Translations under genes and position numbers: made by a program
Part shown: positions 26,222-35,226 of the stretch, one piece after another
How positions within the stretch are numbered: position 1 is the first letter of the stretch
Layout: each line of letters begins with the position of its first letter
Source of the DNA: Candidatus Acidiferrales bacterium
GTDB lineage: Bacteria > Bacteroidota > Ignavibacteria > Kryptoniales > JAKASW01
Direction of reading: 5' to 3'
NCBI GenBank assembly: GCA_035515795.1
Contig: DATJAY010000027.1
Coordinates: 84,585-148,584, forward strand
Length of the DNA stretch: 64,000 nt
Notes under the pieces: generated by a model
What the model was told of the DNA's origin: nothing
What the model saw: only the letters and a program-made list of their open reading frames with translations
Database searches by the model: none

Positions 26222-27699
26222 TTCTACTTTTCAATCCGCGCAGCTGTAACTCGAAATACCGTTTGCCCAATTCGTTGCTCTCACTCGGTTCCGTAATCGA
26301 AGGCAGGTATGACTATGAAATCGTCGATGGAAATCTCGTCGACGATGCCTTCTCGTCGTTATGTCACGTTATTTCCGAAAAGAGAGTCGAGCTGATCGGC
26401 ATGACGGTGATGCCTGGGCCGCAACTCCAGGAAGCGATTCCATTGAGCAAGAGATTGAAACAAAAATTTCCTTCGCTCAAAGTTGTCTGGGGCGGGTACT
26501 TCCCGTCAAACCACACGGAAGTCTGCGTGAAATCGCCTTATGTGGATTTTGTCGTTCGCGGGCAGGGAGAACGAGCATTCCCGATTCTATTGGATGCATT
26601 ATATGACAAGAATACCAGCCTATGTTCTGTACCCAACGTCTCTTACCAGGTCGACGGCAAACTGGCCCACAATGATTCGGTCCCCTTGATTCATCCTGAC
26701 GACCTTCCGCCGTTACCTTATCATAGGCTCGATGTTCAGAGATATGTCGGCAAAACCTACCTTGGATCGCGAACACTTTCATATCATTCTTCCTATGGCT
26801 GTGCATTTGAATGCGGTTTTTGCGCGGTAGTTCCTATTTATAAGGCTCGTTGGCTCGGGAGAAGTGCCGGTAAAATGGCTGAGGACATCGAAAAACTTAT
26901 TAAAGATTATAGCGCGAACGCCATTGAGTTTCACGATAATAATTTTTTCACTTCAGAAAAAAGGGTTAAAGAATTTTCAGAGGAGATCCTGCGAAGAGGA
27001 CTAAAATTCGGGTGGTGGGGAGAGGGGCGGCCGGATACTTTGTTGAAATATTCCGACGAAACATTTTCTTTGATGAAGCAGGCTGGATTGAAAATGATAT
27101 TCATGGGAGCTGAGTCGGGCGACAACGATACACTCCTATCCATGAACAAAGGCGGTACTCAAACAGGGGAGACGATCGTGAAAGTTGTCGAAAAGTTCAA
27201 GCGGCATGGCATTATTCCCGAGTGTTCGTTTGTGTTCGGTGCCCTGTCAAAAAATATTGGTGCATCTATAGAACGTGACATCAATTTCATTAACCTATTG
27301 AAACGAAAGAATCCTGAAGCGGAGATCGTCATTTACATTTATTCGCCGATTCCTCTGGATGTCGCCTCTCTATATCAGCAGGTCACGGAAAGCGGATTCC
27401 GCTATCCTGAAATTTTAGAAGATTGGCTCACGCCCGAATGGGCGATTTTCGATTTGCGGCGAAATCCTATGACGCCATGGATAACCGACCGTCATCTTCG
27501 ACGCGTAAAAAATTTTGAAAGGGTCTTAAACGCGATGTTTCCCACAAACTCCGATATCAAGCTGAAGCCGTTTCAGCGGTCGGTACTGAAAATTGCAGGT
27601 TCTTGGCGTTATGCAACTCACATGTACCGGTTTCCATATGAAATTCAATTGTTGCAGCGGCTGTTCAGATATCGCCAGCCTGAAATAGAAGGGATGTGA
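26218..27699 (+). CDS. B12-binding domain radical SAM protein (second copy)
   Basis: This 493-aa enzyme has an N-terminal cobalamin-binding domain (GMTVMPGPQLQEAIPLSKRL, VWGGYFPSNHTEVCV, FVVRGQGERAFPILL). Its radical SAM core holds the cluster ligands in YGCAFECGFCAV (C-x3-C-x2-C, near residue 200). WWGEGRPDTLLKYSDETF and FMGAESGDNDTLLSMNKGG are typical later motifs. It is only distantly similar to the first radical SAM protein of the operon, so the two probably act on different steps. ATG 26218 overlaps the previous stop by 4 bp. The operon ends here; only 12 bp separate its stop from the convergent amidohydrolase gene. Confidence 0.87.
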   Translation: MILLFNPRSCNSKYRLPNSLLSLGSVIEGRYDYEIVDGNLVDDAFSSLCHVISEKRVELIGMTVMPGPQLQEAIPLSKRLKQKFPSLKVVWGGYFPSNHTEVCVKSPYVDFVVRGQGERAFPILLDALYDKNTSLCSVPNVSYQVDGKLAHNDSVPLIHPDDLPPLPYHRLDVQRYVGKTYLGSRTLSYHSSYGCAFECGFCAVVPIYKARWLGRSAGKMAEDIEKLIKDYSANAIEFHDNNFFTSEKRVKEFSEEILRRGLKFGWWGEGRPDTLLKYSDETFSLMKQAGLKMIFMGAESGDNDTLLSMNKGGTQTGETIVKVVEKFKRHGIIPECSFVFGALSKNIGASIERDINFINLLKRKNPEAEIVIYIYSPIPLDVASLYQQVTESGFRYPEILEDWLTPEWAIFDLRRNPMTPWITDRHLRRVKNFERVLNAMFPTNSDIKLKPFQRSVLKIAGSWRYATHMYRFPYEIQLLQRLFRYRQPEIEGM

Positions 27700-27711
27700 G
27701 TGACTCGGCTT

Positions 27712-28842
27712 CTAGCCAAAGTGTTCAAATCCGGAAATCAACTCATTAGAATTTCCACGTACAAATTTGCTTGTATCGTCAAATGCCAGTTTGCTAAAGT
27801 GTGATAAATCCTCACCCGAAGATTCCATCTGGGTTAACAAAGTTGGATCAAAAAGAATTATCTTCCCATTTTTTATGACCATTAAAATATTACCAGGATT
27901 AAGAGCGTAAAAGGAGTTGAAAAAATCTTCCGATTTTTTTTCTGCAATTACGATATCCGCTTTACAACCGGGGGAAAGAGAACCACTGCCGATAAGATTC
28001 CATATCTTTGCGGCGGTCGAAGTTAAGGCATCGTATAATTCCCGGTCGTCGAGCTGCGAACTGCCTCTTGCCAGTCTTAGATGGTCCCAAAGATTCCAGT
28101 CCGCGCTGACATTTGAGTCTGTGCCGAAAAGTATCGCGGTGTGGTGTTTAATTTTCTCTACGCGAGGCGTGGATCCGTAAAGAAAATAATTGGAGGCAGG
28201 ACACCAGACAAGCGCCTCAAAATGTTCTGCCTGCCTTTCATCCATCATAATTCCATGAATGCCGATGACTCTTCTTTTGAAAAAGTTGAAGTGAATGAGC
28301 TCCTCAATTTCCCGATATGACTCTAGATTTGTTCCCTCGCCGATATGAATTAAAAAGGGAAGAAGGTTAGGCGTAAGGTTTAGTTTCAACTTCCAGTGTC
28401 TTTCAAGTCTCACCGAATGCAAGTAATTATAATTCGAGTACACATCAATGAGATCATTGTTATCGATAGGGAAGTTCCCGTGGTGAACAACCGTAGTAAT
28501 TCCATTCAGCAGGTTCTTATAGATTCCGTACCGCACTCTTGTGCGCAACGGAATGTGTTTTATCTTCTCAATATCGCCGCTGTTTGTTTTGTGAATATCT
28601 TCTCCCCACTCAACGAAATCGTTATACTTTCTGTTGCCGAGTTTTGGGAAAAGATTGAATTCAAGATGGTCGTGGGAATTGATTAAGCCGGGGAATGCAA
28701 TTGCATTGTCGAATCCAAATTTTATAGAGTCATTCCGCGCAACAGAGCCGTTCAACGCATCGATCGCGTGAATCTTGTCTTTTCTGATCTCTATCCACTG
28801 GTGATCGTCTTTTTGCAGGGTATGCAGATTTAATAAAAACAC
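27712..28842 (-). CDS. Amidohydrolase-family metal-dependent hydrolase
   Basis: This 376-aa protein has the composite-domain layout of the chlorohydrolase/deaminase branch. N-terminal beta residues are followed by FPGLINSHDHLEFN, whose HDH supplies two metal ligands. Further ligand candidates are the His pair in TTVVHHGNF, the His in VIGIHGIMMDE, and the Asp in ILFGTDSNVSADWNLWDHL. The C-terminus returns to the small beta domain (CKADIVIAEK). Family members deaminate or dechlorinate purine- or triazine-like rings; the substrate cannot be assigned. GTG 28842 follows a GAGGAAG ribosome site. One base separates it from the upstream methyltransferase gene, so both belong to one transcript. Confidence 0.75.
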   Translation of the reverse strand: MFLLNLHTLQKDDHQWIEIRKDKIHAIDALNGSVARNDSIKFGFDNAIAFPGLINSHDHLEFNLFPKLGNRKYNDFVEWGEDIHKTNSGDIEKIKHIPLRTRVRYGIYKNLLNGITTVVHHGNFPIDNNDLIDVYSNYNYLHSVRLERHWKLKLNLTPNLLPFLIHIGEGTNLESYREIEELIHFNFFKRRVIGIHGIMMDERQAEHFEALVWCPASNYFLYGSTPRVEKIKHHTAILFGTDSNVSADWNLWDHLRLARGSSQLDDRELYDALTSTAAKIWNLIGSGSLSPGCKADIVIAEKKSEDFFNSFYALNPGNILMVIKNGKIILFDPTLLTQMESSGEDLSHFSKLAFDDTSKFVRGNSNELISGFEHFG

Positions 28843-28843
28843 G

Positions 28844-29599
28844 TTACTTCCTCATCAACATTCCGTACACCAAAGGCAAACCGAAGAACCTATCATAAAC
28901 ATGTAAAGCGTTCTTACTTTCATAAAAATCTTTCAGCTCTTCGTTAATATATTTCTCATCTATTTCTATGAGGTTGAGACGAAAAAGCGAGCAAAAATTT
29001 CTTAATTGGTCGAGAGAGTGGACATAGTTTCGGATTTCATAAATCTTTTTGCTTTTTTCGAAGGTTCTCTTACCGCCGGATGCCAAAATTTGCGGATGCA
29101 GATCGGTAATAAGGAGAAATCCTCCCGGCTTCAGCCAATTATACCACGATTCGAAAATGGGCCTAAGATTCTTGATGTGTCCGATAACCAACGTGGAAAA
29201 AATTAGGTCAAATGACTCATGTTGAAAAGGCAAAACCGACTTTTGATCCGTCCAATACGTTTTAGAACCGGGATATCTCATCCTTAGTTGCGCCAGCATT
29301 TCCCGTGAAATGTCGCAGCCTATTATTTCTTGTGGTTTTTTGTCGAGAAGTCTTTGCCAGTTTCTTCCCGTGCCGCATCCGAAATCAAGAACTACTTTCC
29401 CGTTTAAATCTGTTTCCTTTAAGAGAGAATCAAGAATTTTGCCCTCAAGCATGAACACCAGATTGTTTTCCTTCGAGTCATAGATGTCAGCCCATATATC
29501 GTATCCTTTTTCGGGTTCCAAAGGAGGATTAAGGAGCTTGGAGAAATAGGATCTAATTTCCCAAAAGTTCATTTTGGGTACAATGTTTGCGGTATACAC
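28844..29599 (-). CDS. SAM-dependent methyltransferase
   Basis: This 251-aa class I methyltransferase has VVLDFGCGTGRNWQRLLDKKP (motif I, split here by the length limit only in function, not in sequence), IIGCDISREMLAQLR and the FDLIFSTLVIGHIKN strand, followed by WLKPGGFLLITDLHP. This pattern matches the Methyltransf_11/25 group acting on small molecules. The track start is GTG 29599; an in-frame ATG at 29572 (MNFWEIRSYF) is equally possible and would remove nine residues. It lies 1 bp before the amidohydrolase gene, so the two enzymes probably serve one pathway, which I cannot name. Confidence 0.78.
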   Translation of the reverse strand: MYTANIVPKMNFWEIRSYFSKLLNPPLEPEKGYDIWADIYDSKENNLVFMLEGKILDSLLKETDLNGKVVLDFGCGTGRNWQRLLDKKPQEIIGCDISREMLAQLRMRYPGSKTYWTDQKSVLPFQHESFDLIFSTLVIGHIKNLRPIFESWYNWLKPGGFLLITDLHPQILASGGKRTFEKSKKIYEIRNYVHSLDQLRNFCSLFRLNLIEIDEKYINEELKDFYESKNALHVYDRFFGLPLVYGMLMRK

Positions 29600-29973
29600 G
29601 CCGTAGCAGTGTGGTGGCGGTCCATCAATTTATTTTCCAAAAGTATACCAGGAGATCTCGACAATGAAGGATAGGGCAAAAGCCATGTTGGTATCGGCAT
29701 TTAATAGGATGGAAGCATATGTCTAATAGAAAGCATTGCCTTATGAGCCATTGCAATAAAAGATAAAATTCGTGGCCAATTGCTTCATGCGGGATGCCGA
29801 AAAACGAAATGTGCCGTCAATCTCTCCCTTAGCGCCGTCCCGCTCGCCAGCTAAAATAAATTATGGAGCGGTTAGACGAGCGTGACCATGGTTGCAGGAT
29901 TCAACCAGCAAAACAAAACTCCGCCAGAATGCATATATTTATCATAAGTGATATGGCAGAAAAAGGACATCTT
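29600..29973. other. Intergenic region without a recognisable gene
   Basis: These 374 bp separate the RND pump gene from the methyltransferase gene, both on the minus strand. The only ORF-like item is a 20-codon plus-strand frame at 29664-29726 preceded by AGGAG, which I do not consider supported. GCGGGA (near 29800) and TCCCGC (near 29850) are complementary but about 45 bases apart. No tRNA, terminator or convincing promoter was seen. Confidence 0.5.
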
Positions 29974-32900
29974 TTATTCCTCTGCCTTTAACTCACGCTT
30001 GAATCTCTCTTCGAAAATTGTATAAAGGGTTGGGACAAAAATCAGAGTCAGGAAAGTAGATGCCGTTAGACCGCCGATAACGGCGATGGCTAGAGGTGCT
30101 TGTGATCGTTCGCCGCCGACCCCTATCGCCATGGGAATCAATCCAAAGATCGTTGCCAATGAGGTCATCAATATCGGGCGCAGCCTCGTTCTTCCGCCGG
30201 TCATCACCGCCTCGTGCAATTCCATTCCTCTCTTACGCAGACGATTGATGTAGTCGATCAACAAGATTCCGTTGGAGACCACGATACCAACCATAACGAT
30301 TACACCCTCAAAAGAAGTGACTGAAAGAGTAGTGTTCGTGAGGAACAATGCCCACACGACTCCTGCGATTCCGAGCGGTATCGTGAACATTATGATAAAC
30401 GGATCGACGAGCGATTGGAACTGAGAAGCCATGACCATATAAACCATTATGATAGCAAGTATGAGAGCAAGTCCCAAAGACTTGAACGTACTGTTCTGCT
30501 GCTCGATGTTTCCGCCTTGAACGACTTGGAATCCGGATGGCACAACAATCGTGTTGAGTTTCTTCTGGATATCGGCTGAGACGCTTCCCAAGTCCCTGCC
30601 TGCAACGTTTGCAGTGACGTCGATTATCCGCTGTTGATACTTTCTGTCTATCTCGACAGGAGAATTCGACATCACTACGTCCGCAATATTACCCAGGGTC
30701 ACTAGCTGCCCCGAGGTGCTGTTCACGGCGAGGCGACGAACATCGTCTATCCTGTCGCGGTCGCTTTCGTTAAGACGGACGAGAATATTATAACTGTTTC
30801 CATTCTGGGGATCCTGGAAAAGTGAGGCAACCGAGCCGTCAATCGCTGTTGACACCGTGTTTGCCACATCGGCGACGTTTACTCCAAGAGCGCCCGCCTT
30901 GTCTCTGTCTACAATCACCCGCAGCTGTGGCAAATTCGGATCTCGACTTATTTGAACGTCTACCGCTCCGGGTGTCGAGCGTACAAAATTGTAAACTTGC
31001 TGTGCGAGGCGGGACCCAGTTTCAATATCGAATCCCATAACCTCGACGTCGATTGGCGCAGCGGAGCCAAAGTTCAACAAAAAGTGCAGGAAACCGCCAG
31101 GGGTGACATAGATTCTTGCTCCCGGCATCGACATTAATTTTGGTCTGATTGCGTTGATGACATCAGCCTCGGATCGTTGCCTCTGGCTGGGGTCTACAAG
31201 TTGAACTTGAACGTTTGCGGCATACGTTCCAGGATTCGAGCCGAAGAGGTTTCCGCTCTTCTGATTAGGAATACCAATATCTGAGATTATTGCTCTTGCT
31301 TCCGGAACATTTTGTCTAATAACACCTTCGACTTTTTGGATGTACTTTTCTGTCTCTTCTATGCGAGTACCCACCGGAAGCTTAACAGAAAGACTGAACT
31401 GGCTCTCGTCGCTGTCGGGAAAAAATTCCGTACCTACGAACTTAAAAAGAATAAATGAAAGAAGTGCGAATCCCGACACACCGAACACCACGTAGCGTTT
31501 ATGCTTCAGGATGTATCCAATGGTTTTCTGGTAGTTGCTATCGATACTTTCGAAAAAATTCTTTGAGCTCAATATCAACCTGTCAAAATACCTGGGAGAA
31601 TTCGGGTCGATTTCTTTTTCTGGCTGTATGATCCTATAGCAGAGAAGCGGTGTGACGGTCCTCGAGACAAAAAATGAGCCGAACAGCGCTACTGTAATGG
31701 TCAATACGAGCGGCAAGAAAAGCAGCTTTGCAACACCGGTCAGGAAGATGACTGGAAGGAAAACTATTACAGTCGTCAAAGTGGAGATAAAAATAGGGCC
31801 CGCAACTTCAAGCGCGGCATCGAGCGTGGCTTGCATCCTGCTTACCTTTTGGGCACCCATCAAATTGTAATGGCGCGTTATGTTTTCAAGTTCAACGATC
31901 GAGTCGTCCACAAGTCTTCCTACGCCGAGTGCCAGGCCGCCAAGCGTCATGATGTTTAAAGTGGTTCCACTAAACCTGAAATATATAAACGTAACTAGAA
32001 TCGAAAGGGGTATTGCAACAAAAATGACAAGTGCACTTCTCAAATTTCGGAGGAAAAGCAGGATTACAATTACGGCGAGCAAAGCACCCATCGCGGCCTC
32101 TCGCTGGAGACTGCTTATCGAATCTCTTATATACGAACTCTGGTCGAACGCCAATGACGACTTGACCGACGGCGGAATACCTTGAAGATTGGGGAGAGCC
32201 TTCACCACTTCGTCAACGACGTCGACCGTGTTCGCGTCGGGAGACTTCAGCACTCTTAGAACGACGCCGTGCTGCCCGTTGACTCTGACTATTTCGGTTT
32301 GTTCCTGGAACGAATCCTCAACATAACCTATGTCCTTAATACGAATTGGAACTCCGTTGATAACCTTCACCACCATGTTTTCCATCGGCTGGACAACGTT
32401 GTACTGGCTTTCGGTCGCAAGGGAATAGTCGAAAACCCCGGTCTTCAAATCTCCGGATGGAATGATTAAGTTCGATTGCGCAACTGCGTTCGTAACATCC
32501 TGGAGCGGTAGATTAAGTGCCTCTATTTTGCTTCTATCGAGAACTACGTGAACCTCCCGGATTCTTCCGCCGGTGACTGCGGCCGAAGCAACTCCATCCA
32601 GATGCTCTATCTGCGGCTCGATAACGTTATACGCGAGGTCATACAGACTTCGCTCGTCCATGTCACTATTCAACACAATGGTACACACGGGAAGATTTGA
32701 TATGTCGAATCGCAACGCGATCGGTTGAGACACGCCCGTGGGGAGCAAACTGAAGGTCCTGTTTACCTTCTGAATAACATCCACGAGTCCGACGTTTGTA
32801 TTTGCATCCCAATTGAAATAGACAAAAACCCGGCATATCCCTTCACGAGTCTGCGATTGAACATAATTGACGTCATTTGTGCTGCTGACGGAGCGTTCAA

Positions 32901-33099
32901 TCGGAACGGTAACCGATTGTTCCATATCGCTCGGTGCAGCCCCATTGTAGAATGTAATCACAGAGACAACCGGTATTTGTATATTCGGAAGCATGTCGAT
33001 GGGAAGCTGGAGAAACGATACTAACCCCAACACAAAAATGGCAATAGATCCCATCAGCGTCGAGATGGGATATCTTAAAGCGAGTCGCGTTAACCACAT
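29974..33099 (-). CDS. RND-family efflux transporter permease
   Basis: The 1041-aa inner-membrane pump subunit has the AcrB/MexB-type plan. The N-terminus is WLTRLALRYPISTLMGSIAI followed by QLPIDMLPNIQIPVV, and a periplasmic loop starts NGAAPSDMEQSVTVPIE. The proton-relay segment ALGVGRLVDDSIVELEN contains the paired acidic residues equivalent to AcrB Asp407/408. A second repeat ends with GGRTRLRPILMTSLATIFGL and LIFVPTLYTIFEERF. It would exchange protons for drugs, solvents or lipids. The partner membrane-fusion protein is upstream on the same strand, 191 bp away. No outer-membrane TolC-like gene is present. The ECF sigma/anti-sigma pair at the head of the cluster suggests stress-controlled expression. 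Confidence 0.93.
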   Translation of the reverse strand: MWLTRLALRYPISTLMGSIAIFVLGLVSFLQLPIDMLPNIQIPVVSVITFYNGAAPSDMEQSVTVPIERSVSSTNDVNYVQSQTREGICRVFVYFNWDANTNVGLVDVIQKVNRTFSLLPTGVSQPIALRFDISNLPVCTIVLNSDMDERSLYDLAYNVIEPQIEHLDGVASAAVTGGRIREVHVVLDRSKIEALNLPLQDVTNAVAQSNLIIPSGDLKTGVFDYSLATESQYNVVQPMENMVVKVINGVPIRIKDIGYVEDSFQEQTEIVRVNGQHGVVLRVLKSPDANTVDVVDEVVKALPNLQGIPPSVKSSLAFDQSSYIRDSISSLQREAAMGALLAVIVILLFLRNLRSALVIFVAIPLSILVTFIYFRFSGTTLNIMTLGGLALGVGRLVDDSIVELENITRHYNLMGAQKVSRMQATLDAALEVAGPIFISTLTTVIVFLPVIFLTGVAKLLFLPLVLTITVALFGSFFVSRTVTPLLCYRIIQPEKEIDPNSPRYFDRLILSSKNFFESIDSNYQKTIGYILKHKRYVVFGVSGFALLSFILFKFVGTEFFPDSDESQFSLSVKLPVGTRIEETEKYIQKVEGVIRQNVPEARAIISDIGIPNQKSGNLFGSNPGTYAANVQVQLVDPSQRQRSEADVINAIRPKLMSMPGARIYVTPGGFLHFLLNFGSAAPIDVEVMGFDIETGSRLAQQVYNFVRSTPGAVDVQISRDPNLPQLRVIVDRDKAGALGVNVADVANTVSTAIDGSVASLFQDPQNGNSYNILVRLNESDRDRIDDVRRLAVNSTSGQLVTLGNIADVVMSNSPVEIDRKYQQRIIDVTANVAGRDLGSVSADIQKKLNTIVVPSGFQVVQGGNIEQQNSTFKSLGLALILAIIMVYMVMASQFQSLVDPFIIMFTIPLGIAGVVWALFLTNTTLSVTSFEGVIVMVGIVVSNGILLIDYINRLRKRGMELHEAVMTGGRTRLRPILMTSLATIFGLIPMAIGVGGERSQAPLAIAVIGGLTASTFLTLIFVPTLYTIFEERFKRELKAEE

Positions 33100-33290
33100 A
33101 TTTCTATCTACTCATCTTTAGTTTCGCACTAGAATTTTTCTAAATATTGAAACAACAAGAAGGGCAAGGATACAAAAGATAATCGTTATCGACCAAAATG
33201 CGAGACGAACCTTTCCGTTGACGGAAATCGAGGGTGTTATCTTGTGCTACTCTTTTCCTTTTCATCTCGGAAGATTCTCAACTTCCGTAT

Positions 33291-34406
33291 CTACTTCGCC
33301 ACTCTCACTTTCATTCCATTATTCACCAGATCTTGTCCTACAGTCAGTATCCGGTCAGAATTGGTTATCCCTGAAAGTATTTCATTCCGGTTGTCTTGAG
33401 AGATTCCGATTTGTACGTAAGCCTTTCTAACGGTACTGTCTTTTGAAAGGGTGTAGACATAACTTCCGGAATCATCTTTCAGGATGTCCTGAGTCGGAAG
33501 AATCAGGGCGTCATTTCTTTGTGAAAGGACAAGATTAATCGCTGCAAACATCCCGGGTTTTAGAAAGTGCTGCGCATTGTCCAGGTCAACTTCCACAGGC
33601 ATCGTTCTTGTCGCGAGATCGAATTGCTGGCTTATTCTGGTAATCTTACCTTTGAAGACCTGATTAGGATACGCACCGACCATCACATCTGCGCTCGAGA
33701 CATTTCTCAGATATTGAACATCGCTCTCAAGAACATTCACCATTATTTTTACCTTCTGTATTTCGGCGAGAGTAAACAAAGTCGATCCTTGTGCATTTGT
33801 TGATGCGGTCACGTATACTCCTGGATCGAAGTAGCGCCGCGTTATATATCCCGAGAAGGGAGCCACTATCTTGCAGTAGCTCAGCTGGGTAACGGCGTTT
33901 TTGTAGGTTGCCTCGGTCGCTTCTATTTGCGCTTGCGCCACCTTGTATGCGGTCTCCGAATTATCCAGATCCTGCTTCGCGATTAGGTTCTGGTCCAGGA
34001 GAGTCCTGTTGCGTTCATAAGTTATCTTTGCGTTTGTCAGGGTCGCTTCGGCTTGCATATAAGTCCCTCTGGCCTGGCCGACATTCTGTGAATATATAGT
34101 TGTGTCGATCAGGGCAAGCAACTGGCCCCTCTGGACGTAATCTCCGATATTGACAAATTCTTCTTCGAGATTTCCGTTCACCTTCGGAAAGATGCTTGCC
34201 TCCTGATAGGCATCAATGTTCCCGGTAAACGAAATCGTTTTTGAGATTGCGCCCCGCTGTACTGTCGAGACTTCAACGGCCGGAGTCGGCCTCGCATTCC
34301 TCACCGGATCATTGGCGTTCGCCCTGATTCGGAAATACGAAAAAAGGATGAGAAGAAGTATTACACCTGAAATGGAAAGAAATACGCGTTTTTTATTTTT
34401 ATTCAT
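33291..34406 (-). CDS. RND efflux membrane-fusion (periplasmic adaptor) protein
   Basis: This 371-aa HlyD/AcrA-like adaptor has an N-terminal membrane anchor at about residues 6-25 and a lipoyl half-motif (FTGNIDAYQEASIFPKVNG, then VNIGDYVQRGQLLALID). A helical hairpin of about 70 residues follows (QARGTYMQAEATLTNAKI through the EATYKNAV region). The second lipoyl half is APFSGYITRRYFDPGVYV, and beta-barrel and membrane-proximal domains complete it. It links the RND pump to an outer-membrane channel. ATG 34406 starts 12 bp after the Spy-like gene. A 191-bp spacer separates it from the pump gene; a 42-codon frame there lacks a start codon and is not annotated. Confidence 0.9.
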   Translation of the reverse strand: MNKNKKRVFLSISGVILLLILFSYFRIRANANDPVRNARPTPAVEVSTVQRGAISKTISFTGNIDAYQEASIFPKVNGNLEEEFVNIGDYVQRGQLLALIDTTIYSQNVGQARGTYMQAEATLTNAKITYERNRTLLDQNLIAKQDLDNSETAYKVAQAQIEATEATYKNAVTQLSYCKIVAPFSGYITRRYFDPGVYVTASTNAQGSTLFTLAEIQKVKIMVNVLESDVQYLRNVSSADVMVGAYPNQVFKGKITRISQQFDLATRTMPVEVDLDNAQHFLKPGMFAAINLVLSQRNDALILPTQDILKDDSGSYVYTLSKDSTVRKAYVQIGISQDNRNEILSGITNSDRILTVGQDLVNNGMKVRVAK

Positions 34407-34418
34407 TTATCTTACGTC

Positions 34419-34778
34419 CTAGTGGTTATCCGAATTGCTCTTCATTTGACCTAAGACCAACTGGAACTTGTTTTGCTGTTCGCTGCTCAGAATAGTATTG
34501 ATCATTTTTCTCGTAGAATCCATCTGACTCTGTAAATCGGCATTGAATTTTTTCCTGATCGCCTGAAACTTAGGATGGGCATAACTAATTATCGAATCCA
34601 ATTGCTTCTGCTGCGTTTGCGTCAGGCTGAGTTCCTTCGTCAAATAGTTAATGTACCTCCTCTTGCCGAAATGTGAATCGTCATTCCGCATTCCGTATTT
34701 GTCGATTGCAAACCCTGCCACTCCGCCGACGATCATGGAAACAATTATCGACACCCAAAGAATTCTTTTCGTAACCAT
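34419..34778 (-). CDS. Spy/CpxP-like periplasmic protein with N-terminal anchor
   Basis: The 119-aa protein starts with a hydrophobic segment (residues 6-26, ILWVSIIVSMIVGGVAGFAI) and continues as a helical, charged domain. Its LTKELSLTQTQQKQLDSI stretch and the following SEQQNKFQLVLGQM resemble the LTxxQ repeats of Spy/CpxP/CnrX-type proteins. These sense or buffer periplasmic folding stress or metals. A GAGGAG ribosome site lies before ATG 34778, and the gene starts 1 bp after the anti-sigma gene ends. In this position it could be the periplasmic sensor that feeds the anti-sigma factor, by analogy with CnrX/CnrY/CnrH; that is inference. Confidence 0.75.
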   Translation of the reverse strand: MVTKRILWVSIIVSMIVGGVAGFAIDKYGMRNDDSHFGKRRYINYLTKELSLTQTQQKQLDSIISYAHPKFQAIRKKFNADLQSQMDSTRKMINTILSSEQQNKFQLVLGQMKSNSDNH

Positions 34779-34779
34779 G

Positions 34780-35226
34780 TCATTTGCTCCTCACAACCAG
34801 TTCGAGCACTTGATCATTCGAGAGAGTCTCTTGGTCCACCGAGCTCCTTTCGATATTAGTGAGGGAGCCCACCATTTCCACCGGTGAAATTGTCGGCCGT
34901 TCGAACATCTGCAGGCCGAGAATGACTATAACAAGCAGCGTGGCAAGACTGATGACTATGTCCTCTAAGGCGATGCGTAATTCTTTTCCTTCGCTGACAC
35001 TCCTTTGCTGACGAATGGAACTTACTACCGAATAATTAAACCTCTCATCAAGATGAAAAGAATGTGCAGCATTCAGCGTCCCTGCAAGCCGGTGAAGATG
35101 TTCCACCTCGCTGCGGCATTCGTCGCAAGTTTCGAGATGGAGCTTAAACTCATCCTGTTCACTTTGATCGAGCTCTCCGTGAACAAAATCGTCCGCCCGA
35201 AAAACATTGTAACATTTACTCTTCAT
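34780..35226 (-). CDS. Zinc-finger anti-sigma factor
   Basis: This 148-aa protein begins with a ZAS/zf-HC2 domain: HLETCDEC gives the Hx3Cx2C motif at about residues 31-38. One membrane span lies at about 98-116 (ALEDIVISLATLLVIVILG region), then a short periplasmic tail. It overlaps the sigma-factor gene by 11 bp, the usual arrangement for an ECF sigma and its inhibitor. It should bind and hold the sigma factor at the inner membrane until an envelope signal releases it. The signal is unknown. Confidence 0.85.
   Translation of the reverse strand: MKSKCYNVFRADDFVHGELDQSEQDEFKLHLETCDECRSEVEHLHRLAGTLNAAHSFHLDERFNYSVVSSIRQQRSVSEGKELRIALEDIVISLATLLVIVILGLQMFERPTISPVEMVGSLTNIERSSVDQETLSNDQVLELVVRSK

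Noticed and set aside
29664..29726. 20-codon ORF with an AGGAG upstream in the 29600-29973 gap
   Set aside because: Too short, no recognisable composition, and opposite in strand to both neighbours.
33118..33246. 42-codon frame with a membrane-like segment between the adaptor and RND pump genes
   Set aside because: The composition (SITIIFCILALLVVSIF) is suggestive, but no ATG, GTG, TTG or ACG start and no ribosome site exist in the frame.
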